Source of the DNA: Vibrio kanaloae
GTDB lineage: Bacteria > Pseudomonadota > Gammaproteobacteria > Enterobacterales > Vibrionaceae
Reading direction: 5' to 3'
Assembly (NCBI RefSeq): GCF_024347535.1
Contig: NZ_AP025497.1
Coordinates: 2,294,001 to 2,358,000 of the forward strand
DNA: 64,000 bases
Made by a program: the position numbers and the translations under genes. This document shows positions 1 to 9,530 of this stretch, in pieces; positions within the stretch are counted from its first letter, which is position 1; each line of letters begins with the position of its first letter. The notes under the pieces are model-generated. The model worked only from the letters and a program-made list of their open reading frames with translations, made no database searches and was not told the DNA's origin.

Positions 1-53
1 TAAAGTGATTGATATACTACGTTTAGTTCTGTCATTAAATGAAGGAATATCGC

Positions 54-1022
54 ATGAGCAAGATCTACGAAGACAACACCCTAACGATTGGTAACACGCC
101 TCTAGTCCGCCTTAACAAAGTAAGCAAAGGTAACGTTCTAGCTAAGATCGAAGCTCGTAACCCAAGCTTCAGTGTCAAGTGTCGTATCGGGTCAAACATG
201 ATCTGGGAAGCAGAAAAAGCAGGTACTCTGAAACCAGGTATCGAGCTTGTTGAGCCGACCAGTGGTAACACAGGTGTTGCACTTGCATTTGTAGCAGCCG
301 CACGCGGTTACAAGCTAACGCTAACGATGCCTGAGTCAATGAGCCTAGAACGTCGTAAGCTACTTAAAGCGCTTGGTGCAAACCTAGTGCTGACTGAAGC
401 ACCAAAAGGCATGAACGGCGCAATCGCCAAGGCAGAAGAGATTGTTGCTTCAGATCCAGAGAAATATCTACTCCTACAACAATTCAACAACCCAGCAAAC
501 CCACAAATTCATGAACAAACAACAGGTCCTGAAATTTGGGAAGCAACTGATGGTGAAGTCGACGTGTTTGTAGCCGGTGTAGGTACTGGTGGCACCATCA
601 CTGGTACGAGTCGCTACATTAAAGGTGAAAAAGGCAAAGCCATCACCTCAGTAGCAGTTGAACCAGCAGAGTCTCCAGTGATTGCACAAGCGCTTGCGGG
701 CGAAGAAATCAAGCCGGCTCCGCACAAAATCCAAGGTATTGGTGCTGGTTTCATCCCAGGAAACCTAGATTTAGACATTATTGACCGCGTAGAATCGGTA
801 ACTTCTGAAGAAGCGATTGAGATGGCTCAACGGCTAATGAAAGAAGAAGGCATCCTAGCAGGCATATCATCTGGCGCCGCAGTAGTAGCGGCAAACAGAA
901 TTGCAGAACTCCCTGAATTTGCAGGAAAAACCATTGTTACCGTGCTACCAAGCTCTGGTGAACGTTACCTAAGTACAGCCCTATTTGCAGGTCTCTTTAC
1001 GGAAAAAGAGAACCAACAATAA
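54..1022 (+). CDS. cysK: Cysteine synthase A (O-acetylserine sulfhydrylase)
   Basis: PLP enzyme that makes L-cysteine from O-acetylserine and sulfide in the cytoplasm. The PLP lysine is K42 in the motif [11 protein letters not shown], and the substrate-binding PTSGNTG loop follows near residue 70. A glycine-rich phosphate loop ([11 protein letters not shown]) lies mid-protein, and the SSGAA motif near the C-terminus is also typical. The length of 322 aa matches the family. The frame is open from 39, but the conserved start MSKIYEDN is at 54, preceded by GGAATATCGC. A strong intrinsic terminator follows the stop. As in enteric bacteria it lies just upstream of ptsHI-crr. No truncation is seen. 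Confidence 0.97.
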   Translation: MSKIYEDNTLTIGNTPLVRLNKVSKGNVLAKIEARNPSFSVKCRIGSNMIWEAEKAGTLKPGIELVEPTSGNTGVALAFVAAARGYKLTLTMPESMSLERRKLLKALGANLVLTEAPKGMNGAIAKAEEIVASDPEKYLLLQQFNNPANPQIHEQTTGPEIWEATDGEVDVFVAGVGTGGTITGTSRYIKGEKGKAITSVAVEPAESPVIAQALAGEEIKPAPHKIQGIGAGFIPGNLDLDIIDRVESVTSEEAIEMAQRLMKEEGILAGISSGAAVVAANRIAELPEFAGKTIVTVLPSSGERYLSTALFAGLFTEKENQQ

Positions 1023-1048
1023 TATGTGGTCAAATCAATTTTTCGTCC

Positions 1049-1075
1049 AAAAAAGCCCCGTTTAGGGGCTTTTTT
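1049..1075 (+). terminator. Intrinsic terminator of cysK
   Basis: GC-rich stem AGCCCC/GGGGCT (1054-1059 with 1065-1070) with a short loop, followed by TTTTTT and preceded by an A-run. It lies 30 bases after the cysK stop. Confidence 0.9.
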
Positions 1076-1079
1076 GTTG

Positions 1080-1324
1080 ATCCCTGCCCTACCTTTGGTA
1101 ATATCGGGTCTGTTTTATTTTTCGCTTCAAAATAAAAGAAGCAATAAACAAATTCAGAAAGTCATGAGTACTCAACAAAAGATGACCATGGCTGGATAAA
1201 AATTTATAACCAGTCTAAGTTCTAACACGAACATGGCGTACCAGTCTCTAGCGCATTTGGGCTAAAGCAGTTAAGCTAATCTGGTTACAAACTTACAAAA
1301 AATAAATTAATTGGGGTATATAAA
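1080..1324 (+). other. Intergenic region carrying the ptsH promoter region
   Basis: About 245 bases between the cysK terminator and ptsH. It must hold the pts operon promoter(s), but I see no unambiguous -35/-10 pair or CRP palindrome by eye. A GGGG Shine-Dalgarno lies 8 bases before the ptsH start. No convincing small gene is present. Confidence 0.4.
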
Positions 1325-1582
1325 ATGTACGAGAAGCAAGTAGAAATCACAGCAGAAAACGGCCTTCACACTCGTCCAGCTGCACAGTTCGTAAAAGAAG
1401 CAAAATCTTTCGACGCTGACATCACTGTGACTTCTAACGGCAAAAGCGCTAGCGCGAAAAGCCTGTTCAAACTACAAACTTTAGGCCTAGTAAAAGGGAC
1501 TAACGTAACTATTTCAGCTGAAGGCCCTCAAGCTCAACAAGCTGTAGACCACCTAGTTGCTCTTATGGATCAACTACACTAA
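1325..1582 (+). CDS. ptsH: PTS phosphocarrier protein HPr
   Basis: Small cytoplasmic phosphocarrier that takes phosphate from enzyme I and passes it to EIIA domains of sugar-specific PTS permeases. The phosphorylated histidine is H15 in the signature NGLHTRPAA. The region around S46 ([11 protein letters not shown]) is the usual second site and interaction surface. The length of 85 aa is standard. It is the first gene of ptsH-ptsI-crr, and a hairpin in the ptsH-ptsI gap may let HPr be made in excess over enzyme I. Confidence 0.98.
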   Translation: MYEKQVEITAENGLHTRPAAQFVKEAKSFDADITVTSNGKSASAKSLFKLQTLGLVKGTNVTISAEGPQAQQAVDHLVALMDQLH

Positions 1583-1598
1583 TACGGTCTCCTTCTTT

Positions 1599-1629
1599 CA
1601 AAGCCATTTTGCATATCAAAGTGGCTTTG
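1599..1629 (+). terminator. Hairpin in the ptsH-ptsI gap (possible partial terminator)
   Basis: Perfect 8-bp inverted repeat CAAAGCCA (1599-1606) / TGGCTTTG (1622-1629) with a 15-base loop and no real U-run. It looks like an mRNA 3'-end stabiliser or leaky attenuator rather than a full terminator. Confidence 0.5.
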
Positions 1630-1718
1630 TTCGAAATAGATAGGAATAAGCGCGGCATTAGTCGACGACTTAAATTTACACACTCTCCCGTTTACAGTTG
1701 AACAACTAAGGTAAAGCT

Positions 1719-3443
1719 ATGATTTCAGGCATCCTAGCATCTCCTGGTATTGCTTTCGGTAAAGCACTACTACTTCAAGAAGATGAAATTGTCCTAAACA
1801 CTCAACCTATCTCAGACGCTCAAGTTGAAGCAGAAGTTCAGCGTTTCTTTGACGCTCGCAACAAATCTTCTCAACAACTTGAAGTTGTTAAGCAAAAAGC
1901 ACTTGAAACTTTTGGCGAAGAAAAAGAAGCAATCTTTGAAGGCCACATCATGCTGCTTGAAGATGAAGAGCTAGAAGAAGAGATTTTAGCACTCATCAAG
2001 AAAGATAAAATGCACGCAGACAACGCGATCCACACTGTGATCGAAGAGCAAGCTGTTGCACTAGAGTCTCTTGATGATGAGTACCTAAAAGAACGTGCAA
2101 CTGATATCCGTGATATCGGTACTCGTTTCGTTAAAAATGCACTAGGCATCAACATTGTTTCTCTAGCAGACATCAATGAAGAAGTTATCCTAGTTGCTTA
2201 CGACCTAACGCCATCTGAAACTGCACAAATCAACCTAGACTACGTTCTTGGTTTTGCTTGTGACATCGGCGGTCGTACATCTCATACTTCAATCATGGCA
2301 CGTTCTCTTGAGCTTCCAGCTATCGTTGGTACTAACGATATCACTAAGCAAGTTAAGAACGGCGACATGCTTGTGCTGGACGCGATGAACAACAAGATCA
2401 TCATCAACCCTTCTGAAGCAGAACTAACAGAAGCTAAGAAAATCAAAGCAGATTTCGAAGCAGAAGCGGCTGAACTAGCAAAACTAAAAGATTTGCATGC
2501 TGAAACTCTAGACGGTCACCGTGTAGAAGTTTGTGGCAACATCGGTACAGTAAAAGACTGTGACGGTATCCTACGTAACGGCGGTGAAGGTGTTGGTCTG
2601 TACCGTACTGAATTCCTATTTATGGACCGTGACGCGCTTCCTACTGAAGAAGAGCAATACGCTGCTTACAAAGAAGTAGCAGAAGCAATGGAAGGCGAGT
2701 CAGTGATTATCCGTACTATGGATATTGGTGGCGACAAAGACCTACCATACATGGACCTTCCACAAGAGATGAACCCTTTCCTAGGCTGGCGTGCAGTACG
2801 TATCAGCTTGGATCGTCGTGAAATCCTACGTGACCAACTGCGTGGTATCCTACGTGCATCTGCACACGGTAAACTACGTATCATGTTCCCAATGATCATT
2901 TCTGTTGAAGAGATCCGTGAACTGAAAAAAGCAATCGAAGAGTACAAAGTTGAACTTCGCGCTGAAGGCCTAGCTTTCGATGAAGAAATCGAAATCGGCG
3001 TAATGGTTGAGACTCCAGCAGCTGCTGCAATCGCACATCACCTAGCGAAAGAAGTATCTTTCTTCTCTATCGGTACTAACGACCTAACGCAATACACTCT
3101 TGCGGTAGACCGTGGTAACGAAATGATTTCTCACCTATACAACCCGCTATCTCCTGCTGTTCTTACAGTAATCAAGCAGGTGATCGACGCATCACACGCT
3201 GAAGGCAAATGGACAGGTATGTGTGGTGAGCTTGCTGGTGATGAACGTGCGACGCTACTTCTTCTTGGTATGGGTTTAGATGAGTTCTCTATGAGCGGTA
3301 TCTCTATCCCTAAAGTTAAGAAAGTAATCCGTAACTCTAACTTCGCTGAAGTTAAAGCTATGGCTGACGAAGCACTATCTCTACCAACAGCTGCTGAAAT
3401 TGAAGCTTGCGTAGAAAAGTTCATCGCTGAGAAAACTCAGTAA
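1719..3443 (+). CDS. ptsI: PTS enzyme I (phosphoenolpyruvate-protein phosphotransferase)
   Basis: Autophosphorylates from PEP and transfers phosphate to HPr, the first step of all PTS sugar uptake. The active-site histidine is H189 in [13 protein letters not shown], the canonical position. The C-terminal half is the PEP-binding TIM barrel, with [26 protein letters not shown] and [10 protein letters not shown] motifs and the catalytic cysteine in WTGMCGE. The length of 574 aa matches the E. coli-type protein. The start is preceded by AAGGTAAAGCT. It is co-directional with ptsH (136-base gap) and crr (106-base gap), and codon use is that of a highly expressed gene. Confidence 0.98.
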   Translation: MISGILASPGIAFGKALLLQEDEIVLNTQPISDAQVEAEVQRFFDARNKSSQQLEVVKQKALETFGEEKEAIFEGHIMLLEDEELEEEILALIKKDKMHADNAIHTVIEEQAVALESLDDEYLKERATDIRDIGTRFVKNALGINIVSLADINEEVILVAYDLTPSETAQINLDYVLGFACDIGGRTSHTSIMARSLELPAIVGTNDITKQVKNGDMLVLDAMNNKIIINPSEAELTEAKKIKADFEAEAAELAKLKDLHAETLDGHRVEVCGNIGTVKDCDGILRNGGEGVGLYRTEFLFMDRDALPTEEEQYAAYKEVAEAMEGESVIIRTMDIGGDKDLPYMDLPQEMNPFLGWRAVRISLDRREILRDQLRGILRASAHGKLRIMFPMIISVEEIRELKKAIEEYKVELRAEGLAFDEEIEIGVMVETPAAAAIAHHLAKEVSFFSIGTNDLTQYTLAVDRGNEMISHLYNPLSPAVLTVIKQVIDASHAEGKWTGMCGELAGDERATLLLLGMGLDEFSMSGISIPKVKKVIRNSNFAEVKAMADEALSLPTAAEIEACVEKFIAEKTQ

Positions 3444-3463
3444 TCGCCAAATGCTTAATAAAG

Positions 3464-3493
3464 TTAGACGGCTAAAAATAGTCGTCTAATTTG
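3464..3493 (+). terminator. Hairpin in the ptsI-crr gap
   Basis: An 11-bp stem with one G-U pair (3464-3474 with 3479-3489) and an AAAA loop, followed by TTTG. It could attenuate read-through into crr. An AT-rich stretch with TATAGTATATTC just downstream could carry a separate crr promoter. Confidence 0.5.
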
Positions 3494-3549
3494 TTAGATT
3501 GGTATAGTATATTCTATAGAATAAAACTAAACGTTAGGAGCATGACACA

Positions 3550-4059
3550 ATGGGTCTGTTTGACAAACTGAAAAAGCTTGTATCTGATGACAGCGCTGAT
3601 GCTGGTGCAATCGAAATCATCGCACCTCTTTCTGGTGAAATCGTAAACATCGAAGATGTGCCAGATGTAGTTTTCGCTGAAAAAATCGTTGGTGACGGCA
3701 TCGCGATCAAACCAGCTGGCGACAAAATGGTAGCTCCAGTTAACGGTACTATCGGTAAGATCTTCGAAACTAACCACGCATTCTCTATCGAGTCTGACGA
3801 CGGTGTTGAGCTTTTCGTTCACTTCGGTATCGATACTGTTGAACTTAAAGGCGAAGGTTTCACTCGCGTAGCTGAAGAAGGTCAATCTGTTAAAGCTGGT
3901 GACACTATCATCACTTTCGACCTAGCGCTTCTAGAAGAGAAAGCGAAATCTACGCTTACTCCAGTTGTTATCTCTAACATGGACGAAATCAAGGAGCTGA
4001 ACAAGCTTTCTGGTTCTGTAACTGTTGGCGAAACTCCAGTTCTTAAAGTAACTAAGTAA
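3550..4059 (+). CDS. crr: PTS glucose-specific EIIA component (EIIA-Glc)
   Basis: Cytoplasmic phosphocarrier that receives phosphate from HPr and, by its phosphorylation state, signals sugar availability (adenylate cyclase control and inducer exclusion in the family). The active histidines are H76 (TNHAF) and H91 (FVHFGID) counting the initiator Met, equal to the classical H75/H90. The length of 169 aa is typical. The start has an AGGAG Shine-Dalgarno 9 bases upstream. It ends the pts operon and is followed by a strong terminator. Confidence 0.98.
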   Translation: MGLFDKLKKLVSDDSADAGAIEIIAPLSGEIVNIEDVPDVVFAEKIVGDGIAIKPAGDKMVAPVNGTIGKIFETNHAFSIESDDGVELFVHFGIDTVELKGEGFTRVAEEGQSVKAGDTIITFDLALLEEKAKSTLTPVVISNMDEIKELNKLSGSVTVGETPVLKVTK

Positions 4060-4086
4060 TCTCGATTACTTATCTGCTTTAATTAA

Positions 4087-4116
4087 AACGCTATCTTAAG
4101 GGTAGCGTTTTTTTGT
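4087..4116 (+). terminator. Intrinsic terminator of crr
   Basis: Stem AACGCTA/TAGCGTT (4087-4093 with 4103-4109) followed by a run of seven or more T. Confidence 0.9.
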
Positions 4117-4117
4117 G

Positions 4118-4320
4118 CCTGCTAACTTTGCTAGTTCCTTGAATAGCTGTGCTAAGTCACACCTCACCTCGTTGTAAATACGCCCTCAGTCAACTACAGC
4201 AATACCAATCATTAGTTGCCAACATCACCCTTACTTTCTTGTTAAAGCGACTTAAAGCCACCCTAGACGCTGCCCCTAATGTTAGAGCACGCGGTATAAT
4301 TTCGACAAACAACAGGCAAT
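4118..4320. other. Gene-free spacer between convergent crr and the flagellin locus
   Basis: About 200 bases between two opposing terminators; the full gap without a gene is 4060-4442. I see no ORF with a plausible start, no RNA gene and no obvious repeat. A short AATACCAATCATT segment resembles pieces of other gaps in the window but is too short to call a repeat family. Confidence 0.4.
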
Positions 4321-4343
4321 AAAAAACCCAGCCGAAGCTGGGT
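4320..4343 (-). terminator. Intrinsic terminator downstream of the first flagellin gene
   Basis: Stem CCCAGC/GCTGGG (4327-4332 with 4337-4342) closed by a CGAA (TTCG on the minus strand) tetraloop, with a T-run on the minus strand. It lies about 100 bases after the flagellin stop. Confidence 0.85.
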
Positions 4344-4442
4344 CTGTTTAGCGCTCATCTCTCACCACGAGCTAATTTGTGGAAGCCTAACGTTAACGCT
4401 TATGCTCAACACAGCTTATAGCCAACGTGGCTTTTCAATCGA

Positions 4443-5576
4443 TTAACCTAGTAGGCTAAGTGCCGAGTTCGGTGCTTGCTTCGCTTGAGCAAGAATCGAG
4501 CTTGAAGCTTGAGAAAGGATCTGAGACTTAGTCATCTGAGTCGTTTCTTTCGCGAAGTCGGTATCTTTAATACGGCTCTTAGAAGCATTAACGTTTTCGT
4601 TAATGTTATCTAAGTTGCTAATCGCGTGGTCGAAACGGTTTTGGAAAGCACCCAGTTCAGCACGGTGGCTGTCTACATACTTAAGTGCCGCATCGATTAC
4701 TGCTACAGACTCTTGTGCGCCACCAACAGACGTTACGTCGATAGTATCCACTGTGACTTCTTTGCCCGCTTGGATGCCTAGCTCACCAGCAAGACCGCCA
4801 GAGAAAGACACATCGCCGCTCACTTTGTTATTGCCTGTGAACATTTGTAGCTTGCCGTCTTCAGTCACAGATGCTTTAACAGAATCTTGTTGACCGTTGA
4901 TGTACGTTGCTAGCTCTTCGATGTCGTCACCCGCTTTTGCGTTGATGTCGATTTCTTGTGCTTGACCGAAGTTATCAGTGAACGACAGTTTCAGGTCGTT
5001 AGAGCCTGCTTGAACGTTCCAATCTTTGTCTTTTGCATTCTCAGTTTGGTAGCTCTTACCACCCATCTGAGCGTTATCAGAGCGCATGTCTTTCAGTTGA
5101 AGCATTACCGCTTCACCGTTATCCGCACCGATTTGGAATGATTTAGTCCCGTGAGTACCGTTAAGCAGCTTGTTACCACCAAAAGACGTCGTTTCCGCGA
5201 TACGGTTCAGTTCATCGTTCAGTGCGGTTACTTCTTCTTGAATCGCTACACGCTCAGATTTTGAGTTTGAGCCGTTTGAAGATTGTAGAGACAAATCACG
5301 CATACGTTGCAGGATGTTGGTTGTCTCGTTCATTGCACCTTCAGCAGTTTGTGCAATCGAGATACCGTCGTTCGCATTACGTACAGCAACATCAAGACCA
5401 CGACTCTGAACGTTCAAACGGTTCGAGATTTGTAGGCCCGCAGCGTCATCTTTTGCGCTGTTGATTTTAGAACCTGAAGATAGGCGCTCCATTGATGTTT
5501 GTTGTGCGTTGTTTGCATTATTTAGGTAACGTTGCGCTGTCATCGCTGAAACGTTGGTATTTACATTCACTGCCAT
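4443..5576 (-). CDS. Polar-type flagellin, copy 1
   Basis: Flagellar filament subunit, exported by the flagellar type III system and assembled outside the cell. It is 377 aa with the conserved N-terminal D0/D1 domain ([12 protein letters not shown] through [16 protein letters not shown]) and the C-terminal D0 helix ending [18 protein letters not shown]. The central part is the variable D2-like region. No cysteine is present, as usual. The frame stays open to 5633, but the start at 5576 fits the family and has GGAGA upstream. A sigma-28 type promoter precedes it and a terminator follows, so it is probably monocistronic. The codons are of the high-expression type. I recognise the family but cannot assign a specific fla letter. 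Confidence 0.95.
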   Translation of the reverse strand: MAVNVNTNVSAMTAQRYLNNANNAQQTSMERLSSGSKINSAKDDAAGLQISNRLNVQSRGLDVAVRNANDGISIAQTAEGAMNETTNILQRMRDLSLQSSNGSNSKSERVAIQEEVTALNDELNRIAETTSFGGNKLLNGTHGTKSFQIGADNGEAVMLQLKDMRSDNAQMGGKSYQTENAKDKDWNVQAGSNDLKLSFTDNFGQAQEIDINAKAGDDIEELATYINGQQDSVKASVTEDGKLQMFTGNNKVSGDVSFSGGLAGELGIQAGKEVTVDTIDVTSVGGAQESVAVIDAALKYVDSHRAELGAFQNRFDHAISNLDNINENVNASKSRIKDTDFAKETTQMTKSQILSQASSSILAQAKQAPNSALSLLG

Positions 5577-5657
5577 GGTGATTTCTCCAATTGATTTTCC
5601 GGTATAGCGGTTTCCGACGTCTCGGAAAACCAAGTAGTTCTCTCAAAGTTACTTTTA

Positions 5658-5684
5658 ATAACGGCTCGAATGGTGAAACCTTTA
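5658..5684 (-). promoter_or_regulatory. Sigma-28 (FliA) type promoter of flagellin copy 1
   Basis: Read on the minus strand: TAAAGGTT, 11 bases, GCCGTTAT. The FliA consensus is TAAAGTTT-N11-GCCGATAA, so 7/8 and 6/8 matches with exact spacing. It would give a 5' UTR of about 75 bases. Confidence 0.8.
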
Positions 5685-5874
5685 GAAAAAAAACAATAAA
5701 ATTAAAGAAATAGCATTAAAAGAGAAGAAAGCGTGACTGGTAGTAAAATTATCAAAAAAAGAGAAGGAAAACGCTAAAGTTACGGAAAAGTTGGACGAGT
5801 AAAAAGTTGAGCTGCTACTAGCTAAAATGACTGGTGTTCATCCGAAATCTCTTTATAAGATTAGAACGAATTTA

Positions 5875-7008
5875 TTAACCCAATAACGTTAAAGCAAGGT
5901 TCGGCGCCTGCTTTGCTTGTGCCAAAATAGTGGTACTGACTTGCTGCAGTATTTGTTGTTTAAGCATTTGAGTGGTTTCTTTAGCGTAGTCGGTATCTTT
6001 AATTCGACTGTTTGATGTCGCCAAATTCTCATGGACATTTTCAAGGTTATTAATGGCATGATCAAAGCGGTTTTGCATTGCGCCGAGTTCGGAGCGATGA
6101 CTGTCGACATACTTCATTGCTGTATCTAAGATAGAAACAGCGCGTTGAGCACCACCCACATCTGTTACATTGATGTCATCGACTGATTCATAATAACCCG
6201 CCGACATCGAAAGCTCACTTGCGAGCGAACCGGAAAAAGAAATCGTGCCTGCGGTATCTTCACCAGACATATAGATCTGAAGCTGCCCTTCATCATTGAC
6301 GGAAGCCGAGACCAGATCCGTTTGACCATTGATATAGGTCGCCAACTCCTCGATATCATCGCCCGTTTTCGCGTTAATGGTGATCTCCTGAGGCTGACCA
6401 AAACGATCGGTAAACGACATCGTCATATCATTCTGATTAGATTTCACTTCCCACGAGTCATTGGCCATGCCATTGGCGACATAACTAAAACCGCCCATGT
6501 TGATGTCATCCGTACGCATGCTTTTCAGGCCAATTTGCACTGCTTCACCAGAACTGCCACCAATCTGAAACGAAGAACTACCAAAGCTACCGTTAAGGAG
6601 TTTTTTACCACCAAATGAAGTGGTCTCTGCGATACGATTCAGCTCATCGTTTAAGGCAGTAATTTCTTCTTGAATCGCCGTTCTTTCCGATTGGCTATTC
6701 GAGCCGTTACTCGCTTGTAATGACAAATCTCGCATGCGTTGCATGATATTGGTGGTTTCATTCATCGCCCCTTCTGCGGTCTGCATAATGGAGATTCCGT
6801 CGTTAGCGTTTCGAACCGCGACATCAATACCGCTCATCTGCGCTTCCAATCGATTCGAGATTTGTAAGCCGGCCGCATCGTCTTTTGCGCTATTAATACG
6901 GCTCCCTGAAGCTAAGCGCTCCAAAGATTGGTTCAGCATGTTGTTGGCATTAGAGAGGTTTCTCTGGGCCACCAGCGCTGAGACATTTGTATTAACAGTT
7001 ATAGCCAT
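5875..7008 (-). CDS. Polar-type flagellin, copy 2
   Basis: A second flagellin of identical length (377 aa), paralogous to copy 1. The N-terminus starts [18 protein letters not shown] and shares [16 protein letters not shown] and QRMRDLSLQ blocks. The C-terminus ends [15 protein letters not shown]. The central region differs clearly from copy 1 (for example the stretch around [18 protein letters not shown]). Codon use looks less optimised than in copy 1, which suggests a minor filament subunit; this is inference. It has its own sigma-28 type promoter and an AAAGGT Shine-Dalgarno. No cysteine, no truncation. Confidence 0.95.
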   Translation of the reverse strand: MAITVNTNVSALVAQRNLSNANNMLNQSLERLASGSRINSAKDDAAGLQISNRLEAQMSGIDVAVRNANDGISIMQTAEGAMNETTNIMQRMRDLSLQASNGSNSQSERTAIQEEITALNDELNRIAETTSFGGKKLLNGSFGSSSFQIGGSSGEAVQIGLKSMRTDDINMGGFSYVANGMANDSWEVKSNQNDMTMSFTDRFGQPQEITINAKTGDDIEELATYINGQTDLVSASVNDEGQLQIYMSGEDTAGTISFSGSLASELSMSAGYYESVDDINVTDVGGAQRAVSILDTAMKYVDSHRSELGAMQNRFDHAINNLENVHENLATSNSRIKDTDYAKETTQMLKQQILQQVSTTILAQAKQAPNLALTLLG

Positions 7009-7054
7009 AGACCTTTACTTACAAAAAAGATGAATAAAACTAACGATTGGTATT

Positions 7055-7081
7055 ATATCGACCAGTTCATATAAAGCTTTA
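7055..7081 (-). promoter_or_regulatory. Sigma-28 (FliA) type promoter of flagellin copy 2
   Basis: Minus strand: TAAAGCTT, 11 bases, GTCGATAT, against TAAAGTTT-N11-GCCGATAA (7/8 and 6/8). The UTR would be about 40 bases. It lies immediately downstream of the terminator of the divergently placed upstream unit. Confidence 0.8.
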
Positions 7082-7084
7082 ATA

Positions 7085-7110
7085 AAAAAGGAGCCCTGAG
7101 GCTCCTTTTG
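7085..7110 (-). terminator. Intrinsic terminator of the DyP peroxidase unit
   Basis: Stem GGAGCC/GGCTCC with flanking A-run and T-run. It lies 20 bases after the peroxidase stop and insulates the flagellin promoter. Confidence 0.85.
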
Positions 7111-7130
7111 CTGACTATCTTTAAGACGAT

Positions 7131-8054
7131 TTACTTAATCGTTAATGCACTCAACATGTCTGCTGAAGGAGCAAAATAGTAAGCGCCTGTCACTGCTTTA
7201 GTAAAGCGAAGTAGTTGGTCTGTTTTACCATCTGTCGCGCCGTACATGCTCTCCAGCATCGCATCAAAATTATGACGGATATTACAGTAAGCAATAAACA
7301 GTAAACCGTGGTCGCCCGTTGCTGTGCCGTAAGGCAGGCTATGACGAACAATTTTAAGGCCTTTGCCTTCTTCTTTGATATCCACACGACCAACGTGAGA
7401 TGCAGCTGGAACATCATCTAACTCTATTGAATCTGGCTTAGTACGACCAATCACTTTCTCTTGTGCCGATACATTCAATCGATTCCAAGCTGGCAGGTTG
7501 TGCACAAAACGCTGCACCATCACATAACTACCACCAGCAAATACACCCTCAGGAACAATCGCGACTTCAGCTCGTTGTGCATCTTTCGGGTTTTCAGTGC
7601 CATCCACGAAATCAGTCATGTCACGAGAATCAAGGAAGCGGTAACCGTAAGTTTCATCCACAACTTCCACGTCCGCTGCCACTTCAGATAACAATTTACG
7701 TAGGATGAAGAAATGCAGATCATGTCGGTTTGAATGACAGTGAATCAGAACATCAGACAATGTGCTCGGAGCCGTGATATCCCCCTCACCAAGCGCAGGA
7801 AAATCAATTAAGTCAGAAGGCGCTGCTTGCTCAAACTGCTCCCAAAAAGCCTTTGAGAACGCAATTGATGCTGTTAAGTACGCATCGGGTTGAGTTTGGT
7901 TTAGCTCGTCAATTAAAGTTGGAAGCTTTTGAATTTCTGCTAATACATTCGCAGCGTTAGCATTCACTTTTAATTGAACGTAAAGAGCGAAAGGCCCAGA
8001 TTCTGGCAAAATAGCACTTTGAATTTGAGACTGCTCATTTGAGATGTTAAGCAT
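7131..8054 (-). CDS. DyP-type heme peroxidase (YfeX family)
   Basis: Heme protein of the dye-decolourising peroxidase superfamily, predicted cytoplasmic (no signal peptide). It has 307 aa. The conserved distal Asp motif is present as FVDGTENP (D151). The proximal heme histidine is probably H220 in SHVGRVDI, and the distal Arg is in KIVRHSLPYG (R237). These residues and the length match YfeX-type proteins. The upstream same-strand neighbour is a DUF2919 (YfeZ-like) protein, 65 bases away, as in enteric yfeX-yfeZ loci. An AAGGA Shine-Dalgarno precedes the start. The physiological substrate is unknown. Confidence 0.93.
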   Translation of the reverse strand: MLNISNEQSQIQSAILPESGPFALYVQLKVNANAANVLAEIQKLPTLIDELNQTQPDAYLTASIAFSKAFWEQFEQAAPSDLIDFPALGEGDITAPSTLSDVLIHCHSNRHDLHFFILRKLLSEVAADVEVVDETYGYRFLDSRDMTDFVDGTENPKDAQRAEVAIVPEGVFAGGSYVMVQRFVHNLPAWNRLNVSAQEKVIGRTKPDSIELDDVPAASHVGRVDIKEEGKGLKIVRHSLPYGTATGDHGLLFIAYCNIRHNFDAMLESMYGATDGKTDQLLRFTKAVTGAYYFAPSADMLSALTIK

Positions 8055-8119
8055 AGATTAATCCTTTCATTTTTAGCTTCTAAGTATAATTGTGAACGGG
8101 ACAAATGTTTTGATGAGAA

Positions 8120-8581
8120 TCAGTCTTCGTGCTCGACCGCTTTAAAGCAATCTCTAGCAGTATGACTATTGGTTAGATAAAGCGCTAACCACAAGAGCAA
8201 CAACAACGTGATACCATTCGACCAACGAAACCATCCGTTGTCCAAATAGATTAAATAAATCGTGTGGGAACCTTGTGCCAAGATGGCCATTATAGTGACC
8301 CAGCGCCCCCACGACACAACTTTGTTGAGGCGCCTTCTATCAGGAGTTCGTAGTCCAAATAACCACATGAGTAACAAGCTAGGAATACTCAAAGCAATCC
8401 CAATATAAAACATTTGGTGATCTGGGTAGATGATCTCGAGGATATCAGTGCCCGACTCTCGGCTTGCGCCGGCAACGATGAAAACGACCAAAGCTTTCGC
8501 CAGAAATAACCACCCCAACCATAATAAGATTGGGGCTTTCAAAAAACCGTTCTTATCGTATTGTTCTATGGAGTACCGCAC
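8120..8581 (-). CDS. DUF2919 (YfeZ-like) inner-membrane protein
   Basis: About 153 aa with four likely membrane helices and a charged segment RTPDRRRLN between the second and third. The N-terminus RYSIEQYDKNGFLKAP fits the start of DUF2919 proteins. I chose the GTG at 8581, which gives MRYSIEQYD and has GTGAGA just upstream; GTG codons at 8590 and 8596 are alternatives. Function is unknown. It probably forms one transcript with the DyP peroxidase gene downstream. Confidence 0.8.
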   Translation of the reverse strand: MRYSIEQYDKNGFLKAPILLWLGWLFLAKALVVFIVAGASRESGTDILEIIYPDHQMFYIGIALSIPSLLLMWLFGLRTPDRRRLNKVVSWGRWVTIMAILAQGSHTIYLIYLDNGWFRWSNGITLLLLLWLALYLTNSHTARDCFKAVEHED

Positions 8582-8690
8582 AAATCTCACTTTCACTTAG
8601 TTTCAAACCAACACTTTAACGCAAATCATTCATACTTAACTAGGTTTGCGTTATCTTATTAGCTAATCCGTTTTAATTATCGAACCCAGA

Positions 8691-9035
8691 ATGAAAAAGA
8701 AGACTAATACGCCGTCTGTTGAATCTCAACAAGAGGCCATGAAGATAGCCAAAGCGACTCAAAAGCCAGCTCAAACTAAAGAACAAACTAAGCTGATCGC
8801 TCAAGGAATCGAAAAAGGCATCGCACTCTATAAAAAACAACAAAAAGAGCGCAGCCGCCAAGCTGATAAAGCCAAGAAACGCGTACAGAAAGAGAAACAG
8901 ACTCAACAAGCGAACCAAAACCAAGAAGACACGATCGAAACAAGTGTTGAAACGACATCAAATCTCGGCAGCAAATTACCGTGGCTACTACTGATCGCTA
9001 GCTGGATAGGCTTCGCGATTTATTTGATGAAATAA
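8691..9035 (+). CDS. DUF2956-like tail-anchored protein
   Basis: 114 aa of unknown function. The N-terminal 90 residues are very polar, rich in Lys and Gln (stretches such as KKQQKERSRQADKAKKR) and probably helical or coiled. The last about 20 residues (LPWLLLIASWIGFAIYLMK) form a single C-terminal membrane helix, so it is a predicted tail-anchored inner-membrane protein facing the cytoplasm. It resembles DUF2956 proteins of Vibrionaceae. It is followed after 12 bases by a lipoprotein gene, so the two are probably co-transcribed. Confidence 0.82.
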   Translation: MKKKTNTPSVESQQEAMKIAKATQKPAQTKEQTKLIAQGIEKGIALYKKQQKERSRQADKAKKRVQKEKQTQQANQNQEDTIETSVETTSNLGSKLPWLLLIASWIGFAIYLMK

Positions 9036-9047
9036 CAAGGTAATCGT

Positions 9048-9380
9048 ATGAAAAAGGAATTAATCGCTTTAGCTATGAGTGGTGCATTGCTAGGTTGCAC
9101 GACACCAACATCACTACCTCATAGCGACGCTGACAAAGTGCAAATGGATTACCACGGTGTGATTAATATCGAGCAATGCGAGTATAAAGGGGAAGTCACT
9201 GGCAGCGAAGGCCATTGGTACAGCTACCTATTTTTCCAAAATGACACTCTGATTCAAGGCGCGATGAATGAGCTCAAGTCCAATGCTATTGAGTTAGGCG
9301 CAGACACCGTCATATTTACCCTTCCCCAAGACTTTAGTACTTCCGTCACTATGCTTGGCACAGCCTATCTGTGTCAGTAA
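9048..9380 (+). CDS. Small lipoprotein, DUF4156-like
   Basis: 110 aa. The N-terminus MKKELIALAMSGALLGC is a type II signal peptide with lipobox ALLGC, so the mature protein would be lipid-anchored at C17. The mature part contains further cysteines (C38 and C109 region) that could form a disulfide. The pattern of a short central motif with NELKSNAIELGADTV matches DUF4156 lipoproteins. An AAGGTA Shine-Dalgarno precedes the start. Function is not known. Confidence 0.85.
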   Translation: MKKELIALAMSGALLGCTTPTSLPHSDADKVQMDYHGVINIEQCEYKGEVTGSEGHWYSYLFFQNDTLIQGAMNELKSNAIELGADTVIFTLPQDFSTSVTMLGTAYLCQ

Positions 9381-9530
9381 GCAAATAGATTAGTGAATCG
9401 ATATCTCGGTATACATTGATTTTACGACGCCCAAAAGAAAGCACCCAAACCTTGACTAAATCAATTTAACAGCTTGAATCAATGATATACATGGAGTTAT
9501 TGGAACTCCTTATTTCAAGTGGAAATGAAA

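Noticed and set aside
4197..4220. AATACCAATCATT-like segment, with similar pieces near 18410 and 50660
   Set aside because: Shared stretches are under 12 bases and lack a common surrounding structure, so a repeat family cannot be claimed by eye.
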